Shown: one piece after another, positions 42,746-52,171 of the stretch
Numbering within the stretch: position 1 is the first letter of the stretch
Layout of the letters: every line of letters begins with the position of its first letter
Translations under genes and position numbers: made by a program
Notes under the pieces: generated by a model
Databases searched by the model: none
Told to the model about the DNA's origin: nothing
Seen by the model: only the letters and a program-made list of their open reading frames with translations
Origin: Pedobacter hiemivivus
Lineage (GTDB): Bacteria; Bacteroidota; Bacteroidia; Sphingobacteriales; Sphingobacteriaceae
Length of the DNA stretch: 64,000 bases
Direction: 5' to 3'
NCBI RefSeq assembly: GCF_004331685.1
Contig: NZ_SJSM01000025.1
Span: 1-64,000 of the forward strand

Positions 42746-44650
42746 TTATTTTGTTTTAACATCCGGTGCAGCGTTGTTCAATATCGTCTCGGTTACGACA
42801 CTCCTCTTTCCGCCAGCAGTAACCACAATTGTTTTGAGGATTTGCTTCTGACCTTTAGGAACGGTAATTTTAATAGGTGTGGTATATAAAGTACCAATTT
42901 CTGAAGGACGGGTAAGATCAAACGTGTAATAGATTTTAGAGCCTAAAACAGGTTCTTTTAATGCTATGTTAAAGTCCTCGCCATTCAGCACTTTCTTATC
43001 CTGACCAAATGGGGTTGGCACCCAATAATTTGTATTTGTTTTATCCAATCTAGCCAGATGCAGTGGAAGGCGTTCTTCCGAAAAGTTCTTAAAATCCTTA
43101 CGTGAATCCTGAGTCCAGGCGATCTCTGACAGAGAGAATAACCTTGGCAACAAGAAGTACTCTACTTTTGATGAAGTTTGAATATACTCCGTCCAAACGT
43201 TCGCCTGAACACCAATAATATATTTTTGTTCATCTGCTGTAAGTTCTGTAGGAACAGGGTTATAGGCATAAGACTTAGAATAAGGCGCTAAACCGCCAAT
43301 GTTTGTAGGTTCATCAGCTGAATCGGACTGCTTATGATCAAAATAAAGACCACCGGCATTAGGGGTCATGATCACATCATGCTTTTGTTGAGCAGCTGCG
43401 ATACCACCTTTTACTCCTCTCCAGGACATAACGGTAGCATCTGGTGCTAATCCACCTTCTAATATTTCATCCCAGCCTATAATTCTACGGCCTTTACTGT
43501 TGATGTATTTCTCAATCCTTTGGATGAAATAACTTTGCAATTCATGTTCATCTTTCAGATTCAGTTTTTTGATTAATTGCTGGCAAAACGCACTTTCTTT
43601 CCAGTAGGCTTTAGGACTTTCATCACCACCAATGTGGATGTATTTAGATGGGAAAAGCGCAATCACTTCATCGAGCACATCTTCTAAAAACTTAAATGTC
43701 TGCTCTGTGGGTACAAATACATCGTCAAATACGCCCCAGGTTTGTTGTACTTGTTTGCCTTTACGGGAGCCCGTCCATGGCGTTTTATCACTTATAAAAG
43801 TATCCCGTTCTGGGAAACAGCTTAATTCAGGATAAGCCGCAATTGCGGCAGAGCTATGGCCAGGTAATTCAATCTCAGGAATGACGTTGATAAATTTAGC
43901 AGCTGCATAAGCGACTACTTCCCTCACTTCATTTTGGGTATAAAAGCCTTTATAAGGTGTACCATCGGTATTTACTCCCGGGTGATGACCTATAATCGTT
44001 CCATTTCTGCTGGCGCCAACAGTAGTTAATTTTGGATATTTCTTAATTTCAATTCTCCAGCCTTGATCTTCAGTTAAATGCCAGTGAAAGTTGTTTAACT
44101 TATACTGAGCCATCATGTCGATGTATTTTTTAAGGAAGGAAACCGGGAACATATGACGTCCTACATCCAAATGCAATCCTCTATATTTAAAACGCGGATA
44201 GTCATTAATTTCAACAGCATTTATGGTCATCCCATCCCCTGCTACTTCAGGCATCATTTGTATTAAAGACTGTACACCATAAAACAAGCCGGCATCTTTA
44301 CCGATAATGGTAATATTTTTAGGAGTAATCTTAATTTTATAACCTTCGGCAGGCAATTGATCAGCATCTGAAGTGCTAAGTATGATACTGCGCGTGTTAG
44401 CAGCAGCAGTTTTAGCTAGCCTTAATGCAAAACCTCCTTTAGCAACGATATAGGCATTTAATAAATCGGCCGATTTTGTGTCTTTTACATCGCTGGAAAC
44501 CAGCACAACTGTCTTATCCAGTTTAAAACTTCCTGAGTTCTTTTTTACGGATACGGGTGCGGGGATGATCCCTACATTAATGTCGTTCTGAGCAAAACCG
44601 TTGACATAAACGAATGCCAATAATACAATTGATAGGAGTTTTTTCATCAT
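42746..44650 (-). CDS. Secreted beta-N-acetylhexosaminidase, GH20
   Basis: A 634-residue exported enzyme (signal peptide 1-20). A GH20 N-terminal (GH20b) domain spans about 22-145 and the catalytic TIM barrel about 148-500. Key pieces are R-G-L-H-L-D-V-G-R-H near 153-162, F-H-W-H-L-T-E-D-Q-G near 188-197 and the catalytic pair in H-I-G-G-D-E-S-P-K (Asp then Glu, near 337). A C-terminal beta domain follows. GH20 enzymes remove terminal GlcNAc or GalNAc from chitin oligomers, glycans or peptidoglycan fragments by substrate-assisted catalysis. No signal of a glycan-specific operon around it, except the lipoprotein gene downstream. Confidence 0.95.
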   Translation of the reverse strand: MMKKLLSIVLLAFVYVNGFAQNDINVGIIPAPVSVKKNSGSFKLDKTVVLVSSDVKDTKSADLLNAYIVAKGGFALRLAKTAAANTRSIILSTSDADQLPAEGYKIKITPKNITIIGKDAGLFYGVQSLIQMMPEVAGDGMTINAVEINDYPRFKYRGLHLDVGRHMFPVSFLKKYIDMMAQYKLNNFHWHLTEDQGWRIEIKKYPKLTTVGASRNGTIIGHHPGVNTDGTPYKGFYTQNEVREVVAYAAAKFINVIPEIELPGHSSAAIAAYPELSCFPERDTFISDKTPWTGSRKGKQVQQTWGVFDDVFVPTEQTFKFLEDVLDEVIALFPSKYIHIGGDESPKAYWKESAFCQQLIKKLNLKDEHELQSYFIQRIEKYINSKGRRIIGWDEILEGGLAPDATVMSWRGVKGGIAAAQQKHDVIMTPNAGGLYFDHKQSDSADEPTNIGGLAPYSKSYAYNPVPTELTADEQKYIIGVQANVWTEYIQTSSKVEYFLLPRLFSLSEIAWTQDSRKDFKNFSEERLPLHLARLDKTNTNYWVPTPFGQDKKVLNGEDFNIALKEPVLGSKIYYTFDLTRPSEIGTLYTTPIKITVPKGQKQILKTIVVTAGGKRSVVTETILNNAAPDVKTK

Positions 44651-44710
44651 TAGGGTTAATAATTACGTTGTTTCTATGACTAAGATAAAAAAATCCTAAT
44701 TATAAACCAC

Positions 44711-44742
44711 AAAAAAGGCAGGACCATAAAAATGATCCTGCC
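44711..44742 (-). terminator. Terminator of trxB
   Basis: GGCAGGA (44717-44723) pairs with TCCTGCC (44736-44742), with additional CAT/ATG pairing beyond one mismatch. On the minus strand the hairpin is followed by TTTTTT and lies 23 bases after the trxB stop. Confidence 0.8.
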
Positions 44743-44764
44743 CCTTTGTATTTTTTATTAGTAA

Positions 44765-45727
44765 TTAAGAGACCACTTTTACATCATGTTCTTTAGCTGC
44801 TAAATAACGTTCAGCATCCAATGCGGCCATACATCCAGAACCCGCGGCAGTCACTGCCTGACGGTAATAGCTGTCCTGTACATCTCCACTAGCAAAAACA
44901 CCTTCAACGTTGGTTAATGTAGATCCTGGAACTGTTTTCAAATAACCAGTATCATCCATATCTAACCAACCTTTAAAGATATCTGTATTTGGTTTATGAC
45001 CAATTGCAACAAAGAATCCTTCAACAGGTATATCTGTTTCTGCACCCGTTTGATTGTTTACCACTTTAACCCCAGTAACATTCTTACCATTACCTAGGAT
45101 CTCTTTAGTTTCGGTATTGTAGATCACCTCAATATTTGGGGTATTCATCACCCTGTGAACCATTGCTTTTGAAGCTCTGAATTCGTCTCTACGAACCAGC
45201 ATATATACTTTTTTACAAAGTTTAGCCAGGTAAGTTGCTTCTTCAGCAGCTGTATCTCCTGCACCAACTATTGCAACATCTTGTCCTTTGAAAAAGAAAC
45301 CATCACAAACGGCACAGGCTGAAACGCCAAAGCCATTGTATTTTTGCTCACTTGGAAGGCCTAACCACTTTGCTGTAGCGCCTGTAGAAATAATTACTGT
45401 ATCAGCAGTAATTGTTTTGATATCATCCACGACAACTTTATGTGGCAATGAAGAGAAATCAACAGAACTTACATAACCGAAACGTACATCTGTTCCGAAA
45501 CGCTCAGCTTGTTTACGAAAATCTTCCATCATTTCAGGACCAGTTATTCCATTAGGATATCCTGGGAAATTATCTACCTCAGTGGTTTGTGTTAACTGAC
45601 CACCTGGCTCCATGCCTGTATACATAACCGGTTTAAGATCTGCACGAGCTGCATAAATTGCAGCAGTATAACCTGCAGGTCCTGAACCTATAATTAAACA
45701 TTCAACGTGTTCTACTTCTTGTGACAT
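44765..45727 (-). CDS. trxB: Thioredoxin-disulfide reductase
   Basis: A 320-residue flavoenzyme. FAD motif G-S-G-P-A-G-Y-T-A near 13-21, NADPH motif G-A-G-D-T-A-A-E-E near 151-159, redox-active C-A-V-C at about 137-140, and C-terminal A-S-G-D-V-Q-D near 281-287. It uses NADPH to reduce thioredoxin. Monocistronic, with a near-perfect promoter and a terminator. Other disulfide-related genes in the window are dsbD (49211) and the SusCD-linked thioredoxin-like gene (10418). Confidence 0.97.
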   Translation of the reverse strand: MSQEVEHVECLIIGSGPAGYTAAIYAARADLKPVMYTGMEPGGQLTQTTEVDNFPGYPNGITGPEMMEDFRKQAERFGTDVRFGYVSSVDFSSLPHKVVVDDIKTITADTVIISTGATAKWLGLPSEQKYNGFGVSACAVCDGFFFKGQDVAIVGAGDTAAEEATYLAKLCKKVYMLVRRDEFRASKAMVHRVMNTPNIEVIYNTETKEILGNGKNVTGVKVVNNQTGAETDIPVEGFFVAIGHKPNTDIFKGWLDMDDTGYLKTVPGSTLTNVEGVFASGDVQDSYYRQAVTAAGSGCMAALDAERYLAAKEHDVKVVS

Positions 45728-45747
45728 ATATTTTTATATTGTAATGC

Positions 45748-45778
45748 AAAATTACGCTTTATCCCGCTATACACAAAT
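45748..45778 (-). promoter_or_regulatory. Bacteroidetes-type promoter of trxB
   Basis: On the minus strand TTTG (45775-45778), a 19-bp spacer and TAATTTTG (45748-45755), an exact consensus match, 20 bases upstream of the start codon. Confidence 0.78.
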
Positions 45779-45828
45779 AGCTATTTTGTAACAAATGCAA
45801 CATTGTGATATATAGATTATAATTCGGC

Positions 45829-47457
45829 CTAGGTTTGGATAATACCTACGTTAAACTGCTTTTTAATGGGTGATTGATTGGCTGCTTCTATGCCCATAGA
45901 GATCACTTTCCGCGTTTCTTTTGGATCAATAATTCCATCTACCCATAACCTTGCAGCGGCATAATAAGGGGTAGTCTGACTATTGTACCTATCGGTAATT
46001 TCTTTGAGCAATTCCGCTTCTTTTTCTGGGGTAATCTCCTCTCCTTTTGCTTTTAGCGAAGCCTCTTTAATTTGCAACAATACCTTAGCTGCCTGCGAAC
46101 CACCCATTACGGCAATCTTAGCACTTGGCCAGGCATAGATTAACCTTGGATCGTATGATTTACCACACATCGCATAGTTGCCTGCGCCGTAAGAATTTCC
46201 GATTACGATGGTGAACTTTGGAACTACAGAATTGGCGACTGCATTTACCATTTTTGCGCCGTCTTTGATGATACCACCTTGTTCTGATCGGCTACCCACC
46301 ATAAAACCAGTCACATCCTGTAAAAACACCAGCGGTATCTTTTTCTGATTGCAGTTCATGATAAACCGTGTAGCCTTATCTGCACTGTCGGAATAAATAA
46401 CCCCGCCAAACTGCATCTCTCCTTTTTTAGATTTAACAACCTTACGCTGATTGGCAACAATGCCCACAGCCCAACCATCAATTCTACCCAATCCGCATAT
46501 AATGCTCTGTCCGTATAATTCCTTGTATTCTTCCAATTCAGAATCATCCAGCAATCGCTGAAGAATATCACGCATATCATAAGGCTTTTCCCTGTTTTCG
46601 GGCAATATGCCATAAATCTCGTCCATGTCCAGCTTTGGTAGTGCCGGCTTAATCCGATCAAACCCGGCCACTTGTGGGGCACCCAGCTTATTCATGATGT
46701 TACGAATGCTATCTAAACAAGCTTCATCATTAGGGTGCTTATAATCGGTTACGCCTGATATTTCGCAGTGCGTAGTTGCACCGCCGAGGGTCTCATTATC
46801 CACATCCTCACCTATAGCCGATTTAACCAAATACGATCCGGCTAAAAACACAGAGCCCGTACCATCAACAATCATAGCCTCATCACTCATGATGGGCAAA
46901 TAAGCACCACCTGCTACGCAAGAACCCATGATTGCTGCAATCTGTACAATGCCATCAGAGGACATCAGGGCGTTGTTTCTAAACATCCTTCCAAAATGTT
47001 CTTTGTCGGGAAAAATCTCATCCTGCATCGGCAGATAGACACCTGCACTATCTACCAGATAAATTACAGGAAGCCTGTTTTCCATGGCAATCTCCTGCGC
47101 CCTTAAATTCTTTTTAGCGGTCATAGGAAACCAGGCACCAGCTTTAACGGTAGCATCATTCGCTACGATCATACATTGTCTACCCGATACATAGCCAATG
47201 CCGCATACCACGCCTGCCGAAGGGCAACCGCCCTGCTCAGCATACATATCATCCGCAGCAAAGGCGCCGATCTCCAGAAAGTCCGATTCCTTATCAATTA
47301 AGTAAGCAATACGCTCTCTAGCCAACAGCTTCCCTTTCTCTTTTTGTTTCGCCGCACTCTTATCCCCACCGCCTTTATATATCTTCTTAAGCCTGGTTTT
47401 TAGTTCAAAAACCGATTGCTTATTCACATCCTCATTTTTATTGAATTCTATATTCAT
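45829..47457 (-). CDS. Acyl-CoA carboxylase beta subunit (methylcrotonyl-CoA carboxyltransferase-like)
   Basis: A 542-residue carboxyltransferase with two crotonase-type halves. Similarity by eye is best to MCC-beta: K-L-L-A-R-E-R-I near 45-52, C-M-I-V-A-N-D-A-T-V-K near 95-105, Y-L-V-D-S-A-G-V-Y-L-P near 132-142, G-G-A-Y-L-P-I-M-S-D-E near 178-188 and, in the C half, D-V-T-G-F-M-V-G near 375. It transfers CO2 from carboxybiotin to an acyl-CoA, in leucine breakdown if the MCC reading is right; propionyl-CoA carboxylase is the alternative. No biotin carboxylase or biotin carrier gene is adjacent. Confidence 0.85.
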   Translation of the reverse strand: MNIEFNKNEDVNKQSVFELKTRLKKIYKGGGDKSAAKQKEKGKLLARERIAYLIDKESDFLEIGAFAADDMYAEQGGCPSAGVVCGIGYVSGRQCMIVANDATVKAGAWFPMTAKKNLRAQEIAMENRLPVIYLVDSAGVYLPMQDEIFPDKEHFGRMFRNNALMSSDGIVQIAAIMGSCVAGGAYLPIMSDEAMIVDGTGSVFLAGSYLVKSAIGEDVDNETLGGATTHCEISGVTDYKHPNDEACLDSIRNIMNKLGAPQVAGFDRIKPALPKLDMDEIYGILPENREKPYDMRDILQRLLDDSELEEYKELYGQSIICGLGRIDGWAVGIVANQRKVVKSKKGEMQFGGVIYSDSADKATRFIMNCNQKKIPLVFLQDVTGFMVGSRSEQGGIIKDGAKMVNAVANSVVPKFTIVIGNSYGAGNYAMCGKSYDPRLIYAWPSAKIAVMGGSQAAKVLLQIKEASLKAKGEEITPEKEAELLKEITDRYNSQTTPYYAAARLWVDGIIDPKETRKVISMGIEAANQSPIKKQFNVGIIQT

Positions 47458-47582
47458 CGGGCCAAGTTAAATTATATTTTTATCGAGAACAAAAGTCCGT
47501 TTCGGGCTTTGGTACAAAACCCCTAAACGCAAGAATGGGCCCGGTTATTTTTTTAAAAACAACCGAACCCATCGAAATTGTC

Positions 47583-47602
47583 ATCCCGGCGAAGGCCAGG
47601 AT
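47583..47602 (-). repeat. Short REP-like hairpin just after fabF
   Basis: ATCCCGGC (47583-47590), a GAAG loop and GCCAGGAT (47595-47602) form an 8-bp stem with one C/A mismatch, 10 bases past the fabF stop. TCATCC also opens the 83-bp palindromes, but the body differs. No T-run follows, so it is a weak terminator candidate; a second larger stem (CCGGTT...AACCG with AT-rich centre, 47540-47570) follows it. Confidence 0.5.
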
Positions 47603-47612
47603 TTATGAATTA

Positions 47613-48866
47613 CTACTCTGCAGTATACTTTTTAAATATTGAAGTTGCAGTATGGCCGCCAAAGCCAAAAGTATTGTTTAATACGTAATTAACCTCCTTA
47701 TGGATAGATTTGCCAAGAATGATGTTTAATCCTTGTGGAATCTCCGGATCTAATACTTTCGTATTGATCGTTCCAGGAATGATGTCATTTTTTACAGACA
47801 TGATACTGATGATACTTTCGATTGCACCAGCTCCACCAAGCAAGTGACCAGTCATAGACTTTGTTGCACTGATTGCTACAGGCAAATCACCAAAGATCTT
47901 TTTGATACCGTTTAACTCACCAACATCACCCAATCCTGTTGAGGTAGCGTGTGCATTGATGTAGTCAATTTTATCAGCAGAGATTCCAGCATCAGCCAAA
48001 GCTTTAGAAATACCTAATGAAGCACCCAGACCATCCGGTGGCGTACCAGTTAAGTGATAAGCATCAGCTGCCATACCACCACCTACCATTTCGGCATAAA
48101 TGTGTGCACCTCTTGCAATCGCATGTTCGTACTCTTCCAGAATTAATGCACCAGCACCTTCACCAATAACAAAACCGTCTCTATCTACATCAAAAGGACG
48201 GGATGCAGTTGCATGATCTTCATTTCTTTTCGACAAAGCATGAGCTGAATTAAAACCACCCACAGATGACTCTGTAATTGCAGCTTCAGATCCACCAGCA
48301 ACCATAACGTTTGCTTTACCTAAACGGATGGTATCAAACGCGCTGATAATGGCTGTATTTGAAGAAGCACAGGCAGATACCGTAGCGTAGTTTGGTCCAT
48401 GAAGTTTATTTCTGATAGAGATTACTCCCGCAGCAATATCAACAATCATTTTAGGAATGAAGTAAGGGCTGAACCTTGGTGTACCATCGCCTAAATGGTA
48501 TTCTTTCAATTGTTGCTCAAAAGTGGTGATACCGCCATTACCAGAAGCCCAGATTACGCCAACTTCGTATCTTTCCACTTCAGGCATAGTCTCAAAATTC
48601 AATCCTGAGTCTTTGATGGCCTGATCACTCGCAGCAATAGCATACTGAGTATATAGATCGTACTTTTTTAGCTCCTTTTTGTCGACATAAGCTTCTGCAT
48701 CAAAGTCTTTAACTTCGGCAGCAAAATTAGTCTTGAATTTTGAAGTGTCGAATTTTGTGATAGCTGCTACACCGCTTTTACCGGCTACAATGTTATCCCA
48801 AAATTCTTTTACTGTATTTCCCACCGGGGTTACAGCACCTAAACCTGTCACTACTACTCTTTTCAT
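47613..48866 (-). CDS. fabF: Beta-ketoacyl-ACP synthase II
   Basis: A 417-residue elongating ketosynthase with the standard triad: Cys166 in S-A-C-A-S-S, His in N-A-H-A-T-S-T near 306 and His in M-T-G-H-L-L-G-G-A-G near 342. This is the housekeeping fatty-acid enzyme; it keeps the N-A-H-x-T-S-T motif that the cluster ketosynthase at 3851 has lost. acpP, usually directly upstream in Bacteroidetes, is not present in the 344-bp gap upstream. Confidence 0.95.
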   Translation of the reverse strand: MKRVVVTGLGAVTPVGNTVKEFWDNIVAGKSGVAAITKFDTSKFKTNFAAEVKDFDAEAYVDKKELKKYDLYTQYAIAASDQAIKDSGLNFETMPEVERYEVGVIWASGNGGITTFEQQLKEYHLGDGTPRFSPYFIPKMIVDIAAGVISIRNKLHGPNYATVSACASSNTAIISAFDTIRLGKANVMVAGGSEAAITESSVGGFNSAHALSKRNEDHATASRPFDVDRDGFVIGEGAGALILEEYEHAIARGAHIYAEMVGGGMAADAYHLTGTPPDGLGASLGISKALADAGISADKIDYINAHATSTGLGDVGELNGIKKIFGDLPVAISATKSMTGHLLGGAGAIESIISIMSVKNDIIPGTINTKVLDPEIPQGLNIILGKSIHKEVNYVLNNTFGFGGHTATSIFKKYTAE

Positions 48867-49210
48867 ATTTACTTGTTACTTTATATCAAAACAAAAGTTG
48901 TTTTGAACAATTTATCTTATTATTAATAATCGACACTACTCTTTCCTGCGCCAAAAATAGATGTTTTTCGGCATTAAAGCTATTACGACTTTACTCCTTA
49001 TATCTTTCAAGTTCATTTTAAGCACTTTAACTATGTTTTATTAAGGATAAAAGACGAAAATAATTAATTATCAAGCCCTAAAGAATATACAAAATATTAA
49101 AGAAGAAGTTTTATTATGCAAAAAAATAAAATAAACAAGGCCGGTATCCACCGGCCTTTGCTTAATTATTAACTACCTATTTTCGTTTTTTTATGGATAG
49201 TATTGTTGAC
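48867..49210. other. Intergenic region upstream of fabF
   Basis: 344 AT-rich bases without a gene. They hold a candidate -7 box for fabF on the minus strand (TATTTTTG, 48952-48959, no clear -33 partner) and the dsbD terminator at 49137-49158. Nothing else recognisable. Confidence 0.5.
49137..49158 (-). terminator. Terminator of the cysK-dsbD operon
   Basis: AAGGCCGGT (49137-49145), a 4-base loop and ACCGGCCTT (49150-49158) form a perfect 9-bp stem, followed on the minus strand by TGTTTATTTTATTTTTTT. Confidence 0.78.
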
Positions 49211-50920
49211 TTATTTCTTAAAATTAGCAAGGCCACTTTTAAGATAAGTTGCGTATTCTTTAGCATCAAAGATGGCGCCTTGAGCAGGTACCAGCGGATT
49301 CAAATCATGACCGGCCAATACATATAATGGCTGAGCATTTGATCCATATCTTGTCGCCTGGAAATCCAGGTTCCAATAACCTAAATCATCCGTCTTGCGT
49401 TTCAAAATGTCCGAATAATGAACTTTCTCTGCTGGCATTTTAATGTTACGATCATCAGCGTATAGCTGGATCAATACATATTCTTCATTGATCAGACGGG
49501 CAACTTCTTTGTCAACCCAAACCAGATCTTCCATCCTTCTGCAGTTTACACAAGTATGTCCGGTAAAGTCAAGCAAAACAGGTTTACCTATCTTCTTTGC
49601 ATATTCCAAACCTTCATCTAAATCAAAGAATGGATGAAAGCCTACAGGTGGTTTCAACGATTCGCTATATTTTACTTTAGCAGGGAAATCAGCTGATGCA
49701 GCACTTGAACCACCTGACGATCCATTTCCACTTAAAATAAAATCCTGTGTATTCATCGGCGGAGCCAATCCACTCAATACGCTTACTGGCGCTCCCCATA
49801 AACCGGGAACCATGTACATCGCGAATGAAAACGATAGAATGGCAAAGAATAACCTCGGTACAGACACAAAAGGAACATCGCTATCGTGTGAAAACTTGAT
49901 CTTCCCAAGGAGATAAATTCCCATTAGGGTGAAAATCACGATCCACAGGACTAAGAAGATCTCTCTGTCAAACCATTCCCAATGCCAGGCCAAATCAGCT
50001 GAGGAAAGGAATTTTAAAGCTAAAGCCAGTTCCAGGAAACCCAGGCATACCTTTACGCTGTTTAACCAACCACCTGATTTAGGCATACTGCTTAAAAAGC
50101 CAGGGAATATCGCTGATAAAGTAAATGGTAAAGCTAAAGCAAGCGCAAATCCGAACATCCCGATTGCTGGTGCCAGTAATTCACCTTTAGAACTTGCCTG
50201 TACCAATAAGGTACCGATAATTGGTCCTGTACAAGAGAAAGACACCAAAGCTAAAGAAGCGGCCATAAAGAAAATACCGCCAAGGCCTTTACTGTTGTCT
50301 GCTTTATTGTCTATTTTGTTTACAATAGAGCTAGGTAGGGTGATTTCAAACGCTCCAAAGAAGGAGATGGCAAACACTACGAGTAGGATGAAGAATAAGA
50401 AGTTAAATAAGCCACTGGCGCTTAAAGCATTCAACCCTGCAGAGCCAAATATTACGGTAATCAACAAGCCAAAAGCTACGTAGATGACAATAATAGATAG
50501 TCCATAAATTAAAGCCTGACCAATGCCCTTGCTTTTACTTCCGGCTCTTTTTGTAAAGTAACTAATGGTTAATGGAACCATTGGAAAGATACAAGGCATT
50601 AAAAATGCTAAAAACCCACCTACTAATCCTGCAATAAAGGTTTCCCATAAGGTTTTTTCCTTTTCTGCTTTATTAGCTTTTGCATCGGTCTTTGTAGTTG
50701 CTGCCGCTGCTGTTTTAGTGGTATCGCTTACCGTTGTTGCCGGAGCAACTATAGCCGTATCAACTTTAGGAGCTTCTTCGGGCGCAATCTCAGTAAATTC
50801 AAGATCAGCAGTCGAAGTGTCTGCTTCCTGTGCAAACACAGTACCGGCAGTGCCGAAAAATATAAAAAGACCTACGATGAGTACACGTAAACTAATTAAT
50901 ATGTTGTGGTTTAGTCGCAT
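49211..50920 (-). CDS. dsbD: Thiol:disulfide interchange protein DsbD-like
   Basis: A 569-residue membrane protein. Signal peptide (about 1-30), a short Ala/Thr-rich linker (about 50-90) in place of the N-terminal DsbD-alpha domain of proteobacteria, an eight-helix core (about 92-380) with P-C-I-F-P-M near 108-113 and F-S-C-T-G-P near 229-234 carrying its two cysteines, and a C-terminal periplasmic thioredoxin domain with C-V-N-C near 473-476. It carries electrons from cytoplasmic thioredoxin to exported proteins. It begins 30 bases after the cysteine synthase-like gene and is probably co-transcribed with it. Confidence 0.92.
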   Translation of the reverse strand: MRLNHNILISLRVLIVGLFIFFGTAGTVFAQEADTSTADLEFTEIAPEEAPKVDTAIVAPATTVSDTTKTAAAATTKTDAKANKAEKEKTLWETFIAGLVGGFLAFLMPCIFPMVPLTISYFTKRAGSKSKGIGQALIYGLSIIVIYVAFGLLITVIFGSAGLNALSASGLFNFLFFILLVVFAISFFGAFEITLPSSIVNKIDNKADNSKGLGGIFFMAASLALVSFSCTGPIIGTLLVQASSKGELLAPAIGMFGFALALALPFTLSAIFPGFLSSMPKSGGWLNSVKVCLGFLELALALKFLSSADLAWHWEWFDREIFLVLWIVIFTLMGIYLLGKIKFSHDSDVPFVSVPRLFFAILSFSFAMYMVPGLWGAPVSVLSGLAPPMNTQDFILSGNGSSGGSSAASADFPAKVKYSESLKPPVGFHPFFDLDEGLEYAKKIGKPVLLDFTGHTCVNCRRMEDLVWVDKEVARLINEEYVLIQLYADDRNIKMPAEKVHYSDILKRKTDDLGYWNLDFQATRYGSNAQPLYVLAGHDLNPLVPAQGAIFDAKEYATYLKSGLANFKK

Positions 50921-50950
50921 TAAAAAACTATTTTAAAGTTGAATACTATA

Positions 50951-52000
50951 CTATTTTAAACGGCAAATTGGCTGATATCCTGTAAACACGGTATCGGTAG
51001 AGATGAATGAATCTTTAATCGTTTCTTCTTTTACCAAATCAGTGCTCAGGTATTTCTTATTACTATCACTTAAGATGGTTACTACTACTGCAGCATCACC
51101 CATTTTTTCTCTCAGCTTAATTGCACCGATCACATTTGCACCTGATGAAATACCTACAGCTAAACCAAGCTCTTTCGCTAGTTTTTGTGCCATGATAATT
51201 GCATCACCATCATTAGCCTGAATCACCTCATCCAATTCATCCAGCTTTACAATTTCCGGAATAAATTCATCAGAGATACCCTGAATACGGTGACTACCCA
51301 CTTTATATCCTGTTGTTAAAGTCGGACTTTCAGCAGGCTCTAATGGATGGATTTTAATCGCTGGATTTTTAGATTTTAATCCTTTACCAACACCCATTAC
51401 AGTACCACCAGTTCCAACTCCAGCTACAAAAGCATCAGGTGTTAAACCATTTAATTTCAATTGCTCCCAGATCTCCATTCCTGTAGTTTTCTCGTGAGCT
51501 TCTTCATTGTAGCGGTTTTCAAATTGTCTTGGCAAAAACACGTTTCCTGCTTTAGCAAGTTCCTCGCACATTTTAATACTACCCAAAAAGCCACCTTCTT
51601 CTTTGCTGATCAGGATAACCTCTGCGCCCATACTTCTGATGATATCAATACGCTCTTTACTTAACCAGTTTGGCATGATGATCTTAACCGGATGTCCTAA
51701 AGCTCTACCTATAGCTGCAAAAGCAATTCCAGTGTTGCCACTAGTAGCCTCGATAATGGTATCGCCTGGCTTAATCGCACATGATTTATAAGCTTCGAAC
51801 ATAATGTTCAATGCCATTCTATCTTTAACGCTTCCAGTAAGGTTATAGTGCTCGCACTTAACATAAACTTTTCCCGGCTTTCCTTTGTACACATATTGCA
51901 ATTCCAGCATCGGTGTATTTCCTACAAGGTGCCATAAGTGCTCAAATTTATTGGTAAGATCAGCAGTTAAACAAGCCTGCTCTTTAGTTTCGACTAACAT
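50951..52000 (-). CDS. Cysteine synthase-family PLP enzyme
   Basis: A 349-residue PLP enzyme of fold type II. The PLP Lys lies in N-L-T-G-S-V-K-D-R near 59 (Lys), the substrate loop in E-A-T-S-G-N-T-G-I-A near 82-91 and a phosphate loop in G-V-G-T-G-G-T-V-M-G near 193-202. It belongs to the cysteine synthase/cystathionine beta-synthase group; a C-terminal CBS domain is missing, so cysteine synthase is the likeliest assignment. It is divergent from an Lrp-type regulator 171 bases away and heads a probable operon with dsbD, joining cysteine supply with disulfide reduction. Confidence 0.87.
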   Translation of the reverse strand: MLVETKEQACLTADLTNKFEHLWHLVGNTPMLELQYVYKGKPGKVYVKCEHYNLTGSVKDRMALNIMFEAYKSCAIKPGDTIIEATSGNTGIAFAAIGRALGHPVKIIMPNWLSKERIDIIRSMGAEVILISKEEGGFLGSIKMCEELAKAGNVFLPRQFENRYNEEAHEKTTGMEIWEQLKLNGLTPDAFVAGVGTGGTVMGVGKGLKSKNPAIKIHPLEPAESPTLTTGYKVGSHRIQGISDEFIPEIVKLDELDEVIQANDGDAIIMAQKLAKELGLAVGISSGANVIGAIKLREKMGDAAVVVTILSDSNKKYLSTDLVKEETIKDSFISTDTVFTGYQPICRLK

Positions 52001-52171
52001 GTTTTTGATTAAATAATTATTCGGTAAAAATCAATAACACAAGTTATAATAACAATGCTTACCTTTATTTCCAGAAATTTTACAGAAAAATAACGATTAA
52101 TAGTAATTTCTTTCAGTCTACCCCAAATTTTACCAAGGCAGACTGTTTTTTTTTCATTTCAGCAAGTTAAT

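Noticed and set aside
45829..47457. Acetyl-CoA carboxylase carboxyltransferase (accD/accA) reading
   Set aside because: It is a single-chain beta subunit with MCC/PCC motifs; no AccD zinc finger is present.
47540..47570. Second fabF terminator
   Set aside because: A stem with an AT centre exists, but no proper T-run follows on the minus strand.
49929..50483. 184-codon plus-strand frame opposite dsbD
   Set aside because: Antisense to conserved membrane helices of DsbD; Lys/Pro/Asn-rich with no domain.
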